Of a DNA stretch of 28,362 nt, positions 1-7,622 are shown piece after piece. The translations under genes were made by a program, and so were the position numbers. Position 1 is the stretch's first letter. Every line of letters begins with the position of its first letter. This stretch comes from JAHJGG01 sp041658785. GTDB lineage: Bacteria > Patescibacteriota > Patescibacteriia > Magasanikbacterales > UBA922. The stretch is from contig JBAZZL010000012.1 in NCBI GenBank assembly GCA_041658785.1, positions 1 to 28,362 of the forward strand. Direction: 5' to 3'. A model generated the notes under the pieces. The model ran no database searches, had not been told where the DNA came from, and saw only the letters and a program-made list of their open reading frames with translations.

Positions 1-5
1 TCATA

Positions 6-87
6 GATACGAAATACGAAAAAGTACGAAAATACGAAAACGAATACGGTTTATTTCGTAATTTCGTACTTTTTCGTATTTCGTATC
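6..87. repeat. Long inverted repeat built from TACGAAA-like units
   Basis: A perfect 26-bp inverted repeat (6-31 with 62-87) continues inward, after one mismatch, for 7 more pairs (33-39 with 54-60), leaving a loop of about 14 nt. Each arm consists of TACGAAA-like units repeated at 7-10 nt spacing. No T-tract follows the right arm, so it is not a normal intrinsic terminator. It lies just upstream of the promoter of the first gene cluster. Confidence 0.85.
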
Positions 88-105
88 CTCTATTGTACGA
101 CACTC

Positions 106-134
106 TTTACAAAAAATCAATTTTTTACTATAAT
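106..134 (+). promoter_or_regulatory. Sigma70-type promoter of the 5' gene cluster
   Basis: TTTACA at 106-111 and a consensus TATAAT at 129-134 are separated by exactly 17 nt. Transcription would start near 141, about 110 nt ahead of the first coding sequence. A terminator-shaped hairpin (183-217) lies between this promoter and the gene. Confidence 0.7.
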
Positions 135-182
135 ATACACGATATGTGCCAATTTTTTTTAACAAAACATTTTAATCATCGG

Positions 183-217
183 CAGGTATTTTGAAATACC
201 TGTTTTTTATTTTAAAA
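183..217 (+). terminator. Intrinsic terminator or attenuator in the leader of the HD gene
   Basis: CAGGTATT (183-190) pairs with AATACCTG (195-202) around a 4-nt loop, followed directly by TTTTTTATTTT. It sits downstream of the promoter at 106-134 and upstream of the ATG at 251. It would therefore either attenuate that transcript or end a short leader RNA of about 70 nt. It could also be read as the terminator of an upstream unit, but no gene is visible in 1-182. Confidence 0.65.
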
Positions 218-250
218 AGTATGACAAGAAGCCCTGAAGGGAGAGAACAA

Positions 251-1414
251 ATGGTGTCAGTGCCAGCCGCGGAAAAAGGTTATTGCGACAAATGCGGCAA
301 AAATCTGGCGGAATGCGCTTGCGAACTGTCGTTGGACGATAAAAAAGCCCGCGCCGCGGGAGATTATCGCGACGCAGTCGCGAGGTTCAGTTTGGAGTCA
401 AGCGAAACCTTCACCGCCGCGATGGGAAAAATGAAAGGCATGGATCATGGTCCCAACCACGGGGAAGGTGATCCGCTGGTCCATACCCAATTGGTTGTTT
501 TTGAAACGGCGAGAGCTTTTAGAACGGCAGGTGATAATCTGAGTGAATCGGATTTGGAGTTGTTACAGCTCGCCGCCGTGCTCCACGATATTGGCAAGGC
601 CGGGACGCAGAAGTATGACGTGGTATCCGGGAAACAAAATGAAACTGTAGGCGCTTCGCCGGAACAGGTTGACGCGGCCGGCAAGTGGGTGAATAATTTA
701 CTAGCCGAGGTTAGCGGCCAAATTCTGGAAGGTTTGTCTAAAAGCAATATAAGAAAATTGATGGAGGAACACTCCGCTCAAATGCAAGGGAGAATAAAAG
801 AAGAACTGCCCGGCGCCGGGGATGATGTGAGAAAAGCAATTGCCGCTAATTTTCGCGGACATGATGACAAGAGCGTGGAAATGTTGCCGGCAATACTTGA
901 ACAATCCGGCGCCAAACTTTCAGACGGACAAAAGGCGGATCTGGCGTTTGTGGTAGAGCATCACATGTTGTTGTTAAATCCGGGCGATGTTAGATTGCCA
1001 AAATTTAAAGAATTATTTGTCAGTCCGGACGGCCGCGTTGACGAGAGAAAATTGGATCTATTAAGAATCATGACCTTGGGTGATGACGCGGCCAGCGTCA
1101 GGCCGGGCGAAACACCGGAACAGAAGCGCGCTTTCCGCGGCCAAGTGGATAGCGCCATTACCAAGCTCAAACTAGAGCTTGAGGCGGAGGCGGAAAAAGC
1201 GAGGAAAGAAGCGGTGGCTAAAGAATTTGAGAAGAGCATTTTTGGCGGCTCATCAATGGCGGAATATGTGACGGGTAGAGGCATACCTCAAGGCAAAGAT
1301 TTTGGCCGGGCGATGGGTATGCTAAAGAAAGAATTGGCGCGTCTTCGGACAGAAAATCCGTCTATGATAGCGGAACAAATTAAAGCCGCGCTGGACGCGG
1401 TGGCGCTGTCTTAA
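251..1414 (+). CDS. HD-domain phosphohydrolase with N-terminal Cys4 tag
   Basis: 387 residues from the ATG at 251. I prefer this start because AAGGGAG lies 7 nt upstream, the best Shine-Dalgarno sequence in the window. The in-frame TTG at 191 falls inside the leader terminator, and an ATG at 221 has no such site. C12, C15, C22 and C24 form a likely zinc site. The metal ligands of an HD domain are visible: H78, the H112-D113 pair in LHDIGK, H204, H237/H238 and D278/D279. HD enzymes hydrolyse phosphomonoester or phosphodiester bonds, often in nucleotides. The C-terminal stretch (a GxPxGxxxGxxL pattern near residues 335-350) recalls the tail behind the HD domain of CCA-adding enzymes, but no nucleotidyltransferase domain is present. 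The substrate is unknown. It is first in the cluster and lies 66 nt before the large nuclease-like gene. Confidence 0.8.
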   Translation: MVSVPAAEKGYCDKCGKNLAECACELSLDDKKARAAGDYRDAVARFSLESSETFTAAMGKMKGMDHGPNHGEGDPLVHTQLVVFETARAFRTAGDNLSESDLELLQLAAVLHDIGKAGTQKYDVVSGKQNETVGASPEQVDAAGKWVNNLLAEVSGQILEGLSKSNIRKLMEEHSAQMQGRIKEELPGAGDDVRKAIAANFRGHDDKSVEMLPAILEQSGAKLSDGQKADLAFVVEHHMLLLNPGDVRLPKFKELFVSPDGRVDERKLDLLRIMTLGDDAASVRPGETPEQKRAFRGQVDSAITKLKLELEAEAEKARKEAVAKEFEKSIFGGSSMAEYVTGRGIPQGKDFGRAMGMLKKELARLRTENPSMIAEQIKAALDAVALS

Positions 1415-1480
1415 TGGCTGACTTTGGAATAAAATTTTACACCACCTCTACACTCGCAATGTAAAAGGAATATATTTAGT

Positions 1481-4400
1481 ATGGTAGAAGACCCACAAGG
1501 AGAAACAATTAAATTAGGTACGGAACCTTTAGTAGTTACTTTACCTCAGACGCGTGAAGTTCCGCCTGAAGAGCTTTTTGAACAACTCAATGCAGAATTA
1601 GAACTGTTGAATCGCGATAACCTGGAGCTCGTTAGCGCGTTATTGGAAAAATATACAGAACTTATTCGGTTGCTGGACACGAAAAGTCCTTTAAAGAGGG
1701 ATGTTTCTGCACGAATGCAAGAATTGCGTGGAATTAAGAAAACTTTAGAACTCGCTGCACGCCCCACAGAAACCGCAGTGGAAGCGAGAGCGGTTTTAAA
1801 ATTAAGAGATGAATTTAGAAACGCGGAAGTCTTGCCCGAACGCGATAGAATCGCTTTTGAAGCTGCCCTTGGTGAATTGCATAAAATTCAGTCTGGGTTG
1901 GAAGCGGGCGAAAGGGCGGCGTTTGATATATTTTACAGACGTATTGTTGATCGATTTTCTCAAACACAAGAACAAGTTTTGAAGGCGCGCGATAGCGCCA
2001 GTGTCGTTACTGCATTTCGAGGTATGACATTTGAGGTGAGCCGCATTGTCCGCGTACTCAGGCAAGGTGATGAGGAGTTGGATTTTTCAAAGACTGGTCA
2101 AGAGCTACGGGTAAAATATGCTGGTTATGGGAACAAAGAAATAAATTTTTTTGGGCCGCCTACTGAACTAAAAGTTAATCGTATCAAAGAAAATGGAAGA
2201 ACTGTAGAAACGGGGGTCTTGATAGATTTTGACGTGCCGATTGTGCGTAACGGAAAACCGTATATTTACGAGACAAAATGTTATCCGCGCAAACCATTTG
2301 GTGAATTGGTGCAAGTCCGTAATCAATTATTGAAGTATCGGGAAGCGGTACATGAAGGATTAGCCGATGGAGCGACGGTCGAAGTATCTGGACGGGTTGA
2401 TAAAAAATTTTTGGTATGGGCGATGGGATCGCGTATTGAAGATCGGGGCGCTGTGCCTGAAATTGAAATTGTGTATATCCAACCTCTGCCAAGCGGCAAA
2501 GAATATCGTTTTGTCCTCAAGCGAGTTTTGCGTCAGGATGCATCGGGCAAAACTATAGATAGTGGATTACAATTCCACAATGAAGAACAGTACGATGAGG
2601 AGGATAAGAAAATTATTATTGGGATTGAAAAGTCGCTGGCCGAGCATCCTTCAAATCCTGATAGTATTATCACCATTTTAGCTGAAACGTGCATAACAGC
2701 AGAAAAGCAACAAGAAGCTTTTCGCAGCATGTTTCCAAACAAAATAAATTCAATTGTTGAATTCAAACAGGCGGTATCTGTTTTGTTTGATCTCAAAATG
2801 TCGGATCCTGACCAGGCCGGCAGAGTAATGCGGGGAATTCTAAACAAAGATAAGTATCAATTTGGTGTAGAACAAGCAATAGTAGATTTGGGTGAATTGG
2901 CAGGAGTTGATCCACACGATAACCCCCAGGCGGCATTGGAAGCTTTATGGAATCATTGTTTTGAAAATCCAGGTCACATCACATCGATCGCAGTGTTTGA
3001 TGTGTATGACAAATTGCGCAACGAATCTGTATTTCAACGTTTCCGTGAACAAAAAGTAATAATTAATAAAAATAATACAAAGAGCGCGGTTTCTGAATAT
3101 GCTCGGGCTGACTATGTAGAGCACGAAATACGCGCTTTCTTGGATTATTTGAAAAAGAATCCGGACATCGCTGCTGTAAAACGGCATTATATTTTACCGG
3201 AAGACAAGATTCCGGCCGCAGTGGAGAAAGTTATGGCTGCTATTGGAAAAATTGCTGTGTATGAGACAAACAGAACAGCTTCAGGAGAAGAAAGTGATGC
3301 AAGATTGCAGCGGAAAGCCATGGCTTATGCCGGCCGACCAGAAGGTATAGCGCTTGATATTGAACATATTATTATTGATACTATCTATGGTATCAATAAA
3401 AATGGTGTTGACAGACCGCGCGCAGAAGGTGCGCTTAAAGGGCTTGGCTCCAGGCGCAGCAAATCCGAATCTCCCGAAGATATTCAGGCGCGAGTGAGAG
3501 AGGCATTGGCGGCATTTTTTGAATTGACCGATGACGATGATAGGTTGGTTTCTAAGTATAAAGGGCTGCCGGAGTTGGAAGCAGCCATAAGCGCTGATCT
3601 TAAAATACGTGAATGGTATGACATGATTGGAAAACGTTCGCAGGGAGAGTTGCAAAAAATAGTTCAAGAGGCGCTGATTGCGCGTGACTATGATTGGCCC
3701 GAACGATTTATGAAAATAGAAGACTTCATGCGTTCTATTGAGGAGCAGGATCGACGCTATCAAGAGATTCATGTGTTTGATCCAGAAGAGGGAAAAGTGA
3801 GTAAGCATGAGAATACTACTGATGAGGAAATCAGGCGTACAAAAATAAACATTATCAAAGAAAATATCCGTCGGGCGCGCGCGTATATGGAGCGTACCGG
3901 CAGAGCGGGGTCACACAAAAGGCAGATTACGCGGGTGGAACGCGATCTTTCCTTGTTAGAACAAGAACGTACTGCACGGATGGAGCAGTCAGAAACAGGC
4001 GCGCGTCAGGAAGCGGCAAGGATAGGGGAACGAATGGGGCGGTTGCGGAAAGAACAGGCTGTCTTGCAACAACAATTAAGCGCAACAAAAGGTGAAATTC
4101 CTGAAGATAATAAACAACGTTTTGAAGCTATTACTGCAGAATTAAATGCACTGAAGTTCGCGCGTGTCGAGGCGTTTGCGGGCGTGCGCGCTATTTCCGC
4201 AGAATACCAACCTCGGCTTGAAGATTTATATCGAGAACTGGAAGAAATCTATCGTCAAGCAGTCCCGACAGATGCGTGGATTCAGACGGCTCAGCGCGTT
4301 GTGCACGAGAAAGACGAAAACACCATGAAAGTGATTTATGCAGTTACCGCCGAAGGAGATATTGTGGTTCAAGAAGAGGTTTTGCGAGGTGATGTGTCTG

Positions 4401-4654
4401 GCCGCGCCGCTCATTCAGAATTGGCACGCGGGAGAAATGTGTATGGATCCGGAGAATTTTTATTTGAAAAAAGGAATGGTAAATGGGTAATGGTAGAAAA
4501 CAATAATGGTTCAGGTCATTATCGGCCAGATGCAAATGATACGCTTCCATATATCAATAATTTGCTTAAACAAAAAGGAGTAGATGTGACAAGTACTCAC
4601 GCAATTGACGCAATTTTGCGTGGTCGTAAATTGAGAGAGGCGTCATTATTTTAG
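1481..4654 (+). CDS. Large multidomain protein: probable PD-(D/E)XK nuclease core plus C-terminal HSxL/SGHYxP module
   Basis: 1057 residues from the ATG at 1481, with AAGGA 13 nt upstream. Residues 1-200 look helical. Residues 245-290 carry a pattern typical of restriction-endonuclease-like nucleases: D249 and D251 in IDFDVP, then E264-T-K266 (the ExK element), then Q282-x3-Y286, as in RecB/Cas4-type families. A long helical section follows, with a likely coiled coil at about 785-925. The last 115 residues form a distinct module with HSEL (978-981), a GxGEF strand and SGHYRP (1011-1016). This pattern resembles, from memory, a domain of plant IQM calmodulin-binding proteins and of some bacterial effector or toxin-like proteins; its function is unknown. 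There is no signal peptide. The nuclease call is motif-based and the activity is inferred. A very basic 60-residue gene follows after 14 nt. Confidence 0.7.
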   Translation: MVEDPQGETIKLGTEPLVVTLPQTREVPPEELFEQLNAELELLNRDNLELVSALLEKYTELIRLLDTKSPLKRDVSARMQELRGIKKTLELAARPTETAVEARAVLKLRDEFRNAEVLPERDRIAFEAALGELHKIQSGLEAGERAAFDIFYRRIVDRFSQTQEQVLKARDSASVVTAFRGMTFEVSRIVRVLRQGDEELDFSKTGQELRVKYAGYGNKEINFFGPPTELKVNRIKENGRTVETGVLIDFDVPIVRNGKPYIYETKCYPRKPFGELVQVRNQLLKYREAVHEGLADGATVEVSGRVDKKFLVWAMGSRIEDRGAVPEIEIVYIQPLPSGKEYRFVLKRVLRQDASGKTIDSGLQFHNEEQYDEEDKKIIIGIEKSLAEHPSNPDSIITILAETCITAEKQQEAFRSMFPNKINSIVEFKQAVSVLFDLKMSDPDQAGRVMRGILNKDKYQFGVEQAIVDLGELAGVDPHDNPQAALEALWNHCFENPGHITSIAVFDVYDKLRNESVFQRFREQKVIINKNNTKSAVSEYARADYVEHEIRAFLDYLKKNPDIAAVKRHYILPEDKIPAAVEKVMAAIGKIAVYETNRTASGEESDARLQRKAMAYAGRPEGIALDIEHIIIDTIYGINKNGVDRPRAEGALKGLGSRRSKSESPEDIQARVREALAAFFELTDDDDRLVSKYKGLPELEAAISADLKIREWYDMIGKRSQGELQKIVQEALIARDYDWPERFMKIEDFMRSIEEQDRRYQEIHVFDPEEGKVSKHENTTDEEIRRTKINIIKENIRRARAYMERTGRAGSHKRQITRVERDLSLLEQERTARMEQSETGARQEAARIGERMGRLRKEQAVLQQQLSATKGEIPEDNKQRFEAITAELNALKFARVEAFAGVRAISAEYQPRLEDLYRELEEIYRQAVPTDAWIQTAQRVVHEKDENTMKVIYAVTAEGDIVVQEEVLRGDVSGRAAHSELARGRNVYGSGEFLFEKRNGKWVMVENNNGSGHYRPDANDTLPYINNLLKQKGVDVTSTHAIDAILRGRKLREASLF

Positions 4655-4668
4655 GTCCTAGACTATAT

Positions 4669-4851
4669 ATGAAAAAATCAAACACAGCCAACAGTATAAA
4701 AAGTTTATCCAAGAAAATTGAATTAGCTCAAAAACTAAAGAAACAGCTTTCTCGGGAATTAATAAATCTGAAGAAAAATATACAGCGTCGTTCCGACACA
4801 GTTGCTTTGGAAAAGATAAGGAAAAAATTGAAAGAACATAAAAGAGGTTGA
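4669..4851 (+). CDS. Small basic coiled-coil hypothetical protein
   Basis: 60 residues, very rich in lysine and arginine, predicted as one or two amphipathic helices with heptad-like leucine and isoleucine spacing. The ATG lies 14 nt after the stop of the 1057-residue protein, so the two are probably co-transcribed. The start is preceded by TATAT and has no Shine-Dalgarno sequence. I do not recognise the family. By position it could be a partner or antidote of the large nuclease-like protein, but nothing in the sequence proves that. Confidence 0.5.
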   Translation: MKKSNTANSIKSLSKKIELAQKLKKQLSRELINLKKNIQRRSDTVALEKIRKKLKEHKRG

Positions 4852-4925
4852 TAAGTGTTTAGAGTTTATAAATTTCATTTAGGAAATTGATGTTTATTTG
4901 TATTTATTCTTAATTATTCAAAAAT

Positions 4926-5771
4926 ATGGAACCACAACAAGGAGATGCCGGCCGCGAAGCCGCGGAACTCGCCGCCAAAGTGGTGGAGTTAAAAACGCAA
5001 TTGAAGAAATATGGGGAAGAACACAAACTGCGAGGGTTGGAAGGAAGAGCACAACGGGGGCTGGATCCGGCCGCGCAGTGGGCGGTCAAAGAGACAGCAG
5101 ACAAGTTAACACAAATCGCTGAAGCATTAGGCGCCGATCCAGAAGCCGTAAAAAAACTTACCGATGAACTTCATGTCGGCGCGATTTGGGGACACGCAAA
5201 TGAGTTTAAGAGTGGTACGGATCCGGCGATTCAGACATGGATGGTTTCTGCCGGAGCCATGGAGAGGGGACCTGAAACGGATCTTTCGGAGGGGCAATTT
5301 ATAGAAAATGTCGAAGCAGTATCGCGCAATCTAGACACGGCCGTAGCCGATCCGCGAGCCGCTTTTGCCACGGCACAGGAAACCTTGGTAAATAGCGCCC
5401 AAGGAAGATTTGAAGTGCGAGACGGAGTCCCTATCGCCACTGATCCAAATGGCGAGTTTTTGGATTTCGCGGTCAACGGGCATACTGCCGGTATCGTACC
5501 GGACAAAGACGGCTTGTTATTTGTCGGAGCCGATCAGATTGATTTTGATTCTTTGTCACAGTTAGGTTTAACGAAAACGGTAAAAGAAGACAGAGGCAGA
5601 CAGGCAACATTTTTCGTTGATGCTAACGGACTGGATGTTGTCAAACAGCTTTATCCGGGTTTTGGCATTGTTTTTCCAGTGGAAAGGGCGGAAGAAATTG
5701 CCAAACATCTAGCGAAAACGGGGATGCAGAATGCGGAGAGCACAAAGATTGGTAGCAGTGAAAAGATTTGA
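4926..5771 (+). CDS. Hypothetical protein, cluster-specific
   Basis: 281 residues. The N-terminal 60 residues are helical and charged. The middle is helical, and residues from about 160 to 265 look alpha/beta, with short strands around GLLFVGADQIDF and ATFFVDANGLDV. There is no signal peptide, membrane segment or recognisable catalytic motif. The ATG is preceded by AT-rich sequence without a Shine-Dalgarno site. The end overlaps the next reading frame by up to 41 nt. I do not recognise the family, and a frameshifted longer gene covering 4926-6045 is possible. Confidence 0.6.
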   Translation: MEPQQGDAGREAAELAAKVVELKTQLKKYGEEHKLRGLEGRAQRGLDPAAQWAVKETADKLTQIAEALGADPEAVKKLTDELHVGAIWGHANEFKSGTDPAIQTWMVSAGAMERGPETDLSEGQFIENVEAVSRNLDTAVADPRAAFATAQETLVNSAQGRFEVRDGVPIATDPNGEFLDFAVNGHTAGIVPDKDGLLFVGADQIDFDSLSQLGLTKTVKEDRGRQATFFVDANGLDVVKQLYPGFGIVFPVERAEEIAKHLAKTGMQNAESTKIGSSEKI

Positions 5772-6045
5772 TAATAATATCTATGCCAAAGCGCCCGGGG
5801 ACCGGACAACGGAAGAACAGAGAATGCTGGATGATTGGGAAGAACAGAGAAGCGCGGGCAAATTTAGAAACGCGTTTCCCGAAATAGCGGACATGCTGGC
5901 GAGAGGCGAGGTTGACGAAGGAGACATTATTGACATTGACCCGACACCCTTGGTTGCCGGCGGCTCGCTCATTCCGGCGTCAAGGACATCGCTTTTGACC
6001 GAGGAAGAATTTAGGGCGGTGTTGAGAGGGTTTGAGGTGAAATAA
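5731..6045 (+). CDS. Hypothetical acidic protein, start uncertain
   Basis: 104 residues if it starts at the ATG at 5731 (GGGG 8 nt upstream), or 95 residues from the GTG at 5758. Both starts lie inside the end of the preceding gene, in another frame. The visible sequence is charged, with an acidic middle (VDEGDIIDIDPTPL) and a C-terminal helix. The overlap suggests translational coupling, or that this is the frameshifted C-terminus of the 4926 gene. No family recognised. Confidence 0.5.
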   Translation: MRRAQRLVAVKRFDNNIYAKAPGDRTTEEQRMLDDWEEQRSAGKFRNAFPEIADMLARGEVDEGDIIDIDPTPLVAGGSLIPASRTSLLTEEEFRAVLRGFEVK

Positions 6046-6068
6046 TTTTTATTTTTAACAGCCAAATT

Positions 6069-6959
6069 ATGCCAGGAGAAAAACCAGCAAAAATGTGTTC
6101 TTTTTGCAATGGTCCGCGGGAAGCGTGCGGGTCTGATTGCCCTTATAACATAAGGAAAAAAGAAATAGCGTCAGGCGCCGAGGCCAGCGTGTTACCGATA
6201 AGCTTTCATATAGTTGACGCGGCAGACAGGGCGCTGGAATTAGGCCAGTCAGGAAGGGGCGAATATGGTGGTAATCGCGAGCATTATATTGAGTTGATTA
6301 GAAGTATGTCACGATCTGAACCAGCGGTCGCTTTTCAGCAGTTGCAGCGAGTGTATGAAGGCGTAGAGGATAAAGGAGGAAAGAACGTCACGTTGCGCGC
6401 AATGGTGAAAGGATGCGGTCAAGCCGGGGCAGATTTTGTCGCTAGGGAGATTGAACGGATTCCGCCAGATGCCATACAGCCAGACCGCAATCCAATGAAA
6501 GACAGAGATCCCAGAGCCGAAATGCTATTTATTATCGCCGAGGGAGGCGCCGAGCATGGACTCGCGGTGATAGAAAAATATTTTGACGGTCTAGATGACC
6601 GGAAGAAGTTTATCATGTTGCGGACATTGGCGGCTTCGGCGGATCGGGACGCGGTTAGAAAATACATTGTACAAAAATTTCCAACCATTAAAGATAAGTG
6701 GTCAATTCAGCAGCTGATGTACGGTATCGCTCAAATGGAGGATAAAACGTTTATTCCAGGCCTCTTGCGAGAGTTGTATGACGCGGCCGCAGATCGCACT
6801 GCCAAAGATTCGGTGCTGAATGCCGCGGCTACCCATGGCTGGAAAGACCTCCTCGATCTTTTGAAAGTGCATGTCGGCGAGGTTCAAGATTCGACAATAC
6901 GGGAATCAGTGGAAAAGGAAATTGCCAGGCAAGAAACGCTCGGCGGTAGGGAAGGATAG
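6069..6959 (+). CDS. Cys4-tagged helical-repeat hypothetical protein
   Basis: 296 residues. C10, C13, C20 and C24 (CxxC-x6-CxxxC) form a probable N-terminal zinc knuckle, comparable in place though not in spacing to that of the HD protein at 251. Residues from about 45 to 290 appear wholly helical. The helix pairs are of similar length (for example AVAFQQLQRVYEGV, AGADFVAREIERI and HGLAVIEKYFDGL), which suggests HEAT- or TPR-like solenoid repeats used as a scaffold. There is no catalytic motif. The start ATG follows the previous stop by 23 nt and has no Shine-Dalgarno sequence. The function is unknown. Confidence 0.6.
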   Translation: MPGEKPAKMCSFCNGPREACGSDCPYNIRKKEIASGAEASVLPISFHIVDAADRALELGQSGRGEYGGNREHYIELIRSMSRSEPAVAFQQLQRVYEGVEDKGGKNVTLRAMVKGCGQAGADFVAREIERIPPDAIQPDRNPMKDRDPRAEMLFIIAEGGAEHGLAVIEKYFDGLDDRKKFIMLRTLAASADRDAVRKYIVQKFPTIKDKWSIQQLMYGIAQMEDKTFIPGLLRELYDAAADRTAKDSVLNAAATHGWKDLLDLLKVHVGEVQDSTIRESVEKEIARQETLGGREG

Positions 6960-6988
6960 TGAGGTGATTAATTCTCATTTTTAAACGG

Positions 6989-7012
6989 CGCCAATCAGCC
7001 ACCTGATTGGCG
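6989..7012. repeat. 10-bp stem-loop between hypothetical genes
   Basis: CGCCAATCAG (6989-6998) pairs perfectly with CTGATTGGCG (7003-7012) around the loop CCAC. Only GCTATCATTTAA follows, so it is a poor intrinsic terminator. It could be an RNA processing or stability element in the leader of the 7037 gene. Confidence 0.6.
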
Positions 7013-7036
7013 GCTATCATTTAACCTATTTATAAT

Positions 7037-7315
7037 ATGACTTGGGAAGAAGCAGAGGGCAGAGCGCGTGCGGACCATCGTGATCGCAAGCAAGAAATAA
7101 ATAGAATAATAGGAGAGGGTGCGACAGAAATTGCCGCTTCTATTCAAGGTGTTTTGGATAGAATTATGGCGGACGAAGAAAATCGCGCTGTTTTTTGGGA
7201 CGACACACCCGGAGGCAAAAAATCTTATTTGGCAACTTTGCTACACGTAGCTGCTATAAAACTCGGATTAAATCCAGACGAGGTTAAGGAAGCAGATGTA
7301 CGTAATCTTGAATGA
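7037..7315 (+). CDS. Small hypothetical protein
   Basis: 92 residues, acidic and probably all helical. It has no signal peptide, membrane segment or recognisable motif. The ATG is immediately preceded by TATAAT, which is too close to act as its own -10 box. It is the last gene of the 5' cluster, after which the intergenic DNA turns palindromic. It may be transcribed from the upstream genes through the hairpin at 6989-7012. Confidence 0.5.
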   Translation: MTWEEAEGRARADHRDRKQEINRIIGEGATEIAASIQGVLDRIMADEENRAVFWDDTPGGKKSYLATLLHVAAIKLGLNPDEVKEADVRNLE

Positions 7316-7319
7316 TAAT

Positions 7320-7344
7320 GCTCTAGCACATATTGGGCTAGAGC
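7320..7344. repeat. 8-bp stem-loop after the 5' cluster
   Basis: GCTCTAGC (7320-7327) pairs with GCTAGAGC (7337-7344) around a 9-nt loop, 5 nt after the last stop codon of the cluster. No T-run follows, so it may protect the 3' end or act as a weak terminator. Confidence 0.5.
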
Positions 7345-7362
7345 AGAAAAGTTAGAGAAATA

Positions 7363-7483
7363 CTTTGAATTACGAAAGAGGCGTAAACTGTCATTCCCGC
7401 GGAGGCGGGAATCCAGTCGTCAAGCGATTGCTGGATTCCCGCCTCCGCGGGAATGACAAATAATGACGTTTCGTAATTCAAAG
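7363..7483. repeat. Nested palindromic element (MITE/REP-like) with an ATTCCC core
   Basis: Outer arms CTTTGAATTACGAAA (7363-7377) and its exact complement (7469-7483) enclose a perfect 28-bp inverted repeat (7389-7416 with 7431-7458) around a 14-nt loop. The inner arm contains ATTCCC-N8-GGGAAT, the same form as the dRS3-type repeats known from Neisseria and found widely in other bacteria. The same core motif recurs at 11607-11730 with different outer arms. No coding capacity, so it could only be mobilised in trans. Confidence 0.85.
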
Positions 7484-7532
7484 GAAATAGGAATTGATTG
7501 TTTCAGGAAACCAAATTTTAGGAAAGGAACAC

Positions 7533-7575
7533 AACCGCCCGGTAAATATCTGGGCGGTTTGTTCTTTTCTTTTTT
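7533..7575 (+). terminator. Intrinsic terminator
   Basis: AACCGCCC (7533-7540) pairs with GGGCGGTT (7552-7559) around an 11-nt loop, followed by a T-rich tract to 7575. It probably ends transcripts coming from the 5' cluster. It also shows that in-frame codons upstream of 7614 do not belong to the next gene. Confidence 0.8.
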
Positions 7576-7587
7576 ACCGTTCTTGTG

Positions 7588-7593
7588 TATACT
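7588..7593 (+). promoter_or_regulatory. Possible -10 box of the secreted-protein gene
   Basis: TATACT lies just after the terminator, and a start near 7600 would give a leader of 14-23 nt. The -35 region (TTTTCT, 17 nt upstream) is poor, so the call is tentative. Confidence 0.35.
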
Positions 7594-7622
7594 GCCAACA
7601 GTTATTCCTAAGCATGTTTTGT

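Noticed and set aside
3281..3808. 175-codon minus-strand frame
   Set aside because: Antisense shadow of the 1057-residue gene, with low-complexity, unlikely amino acid composition.
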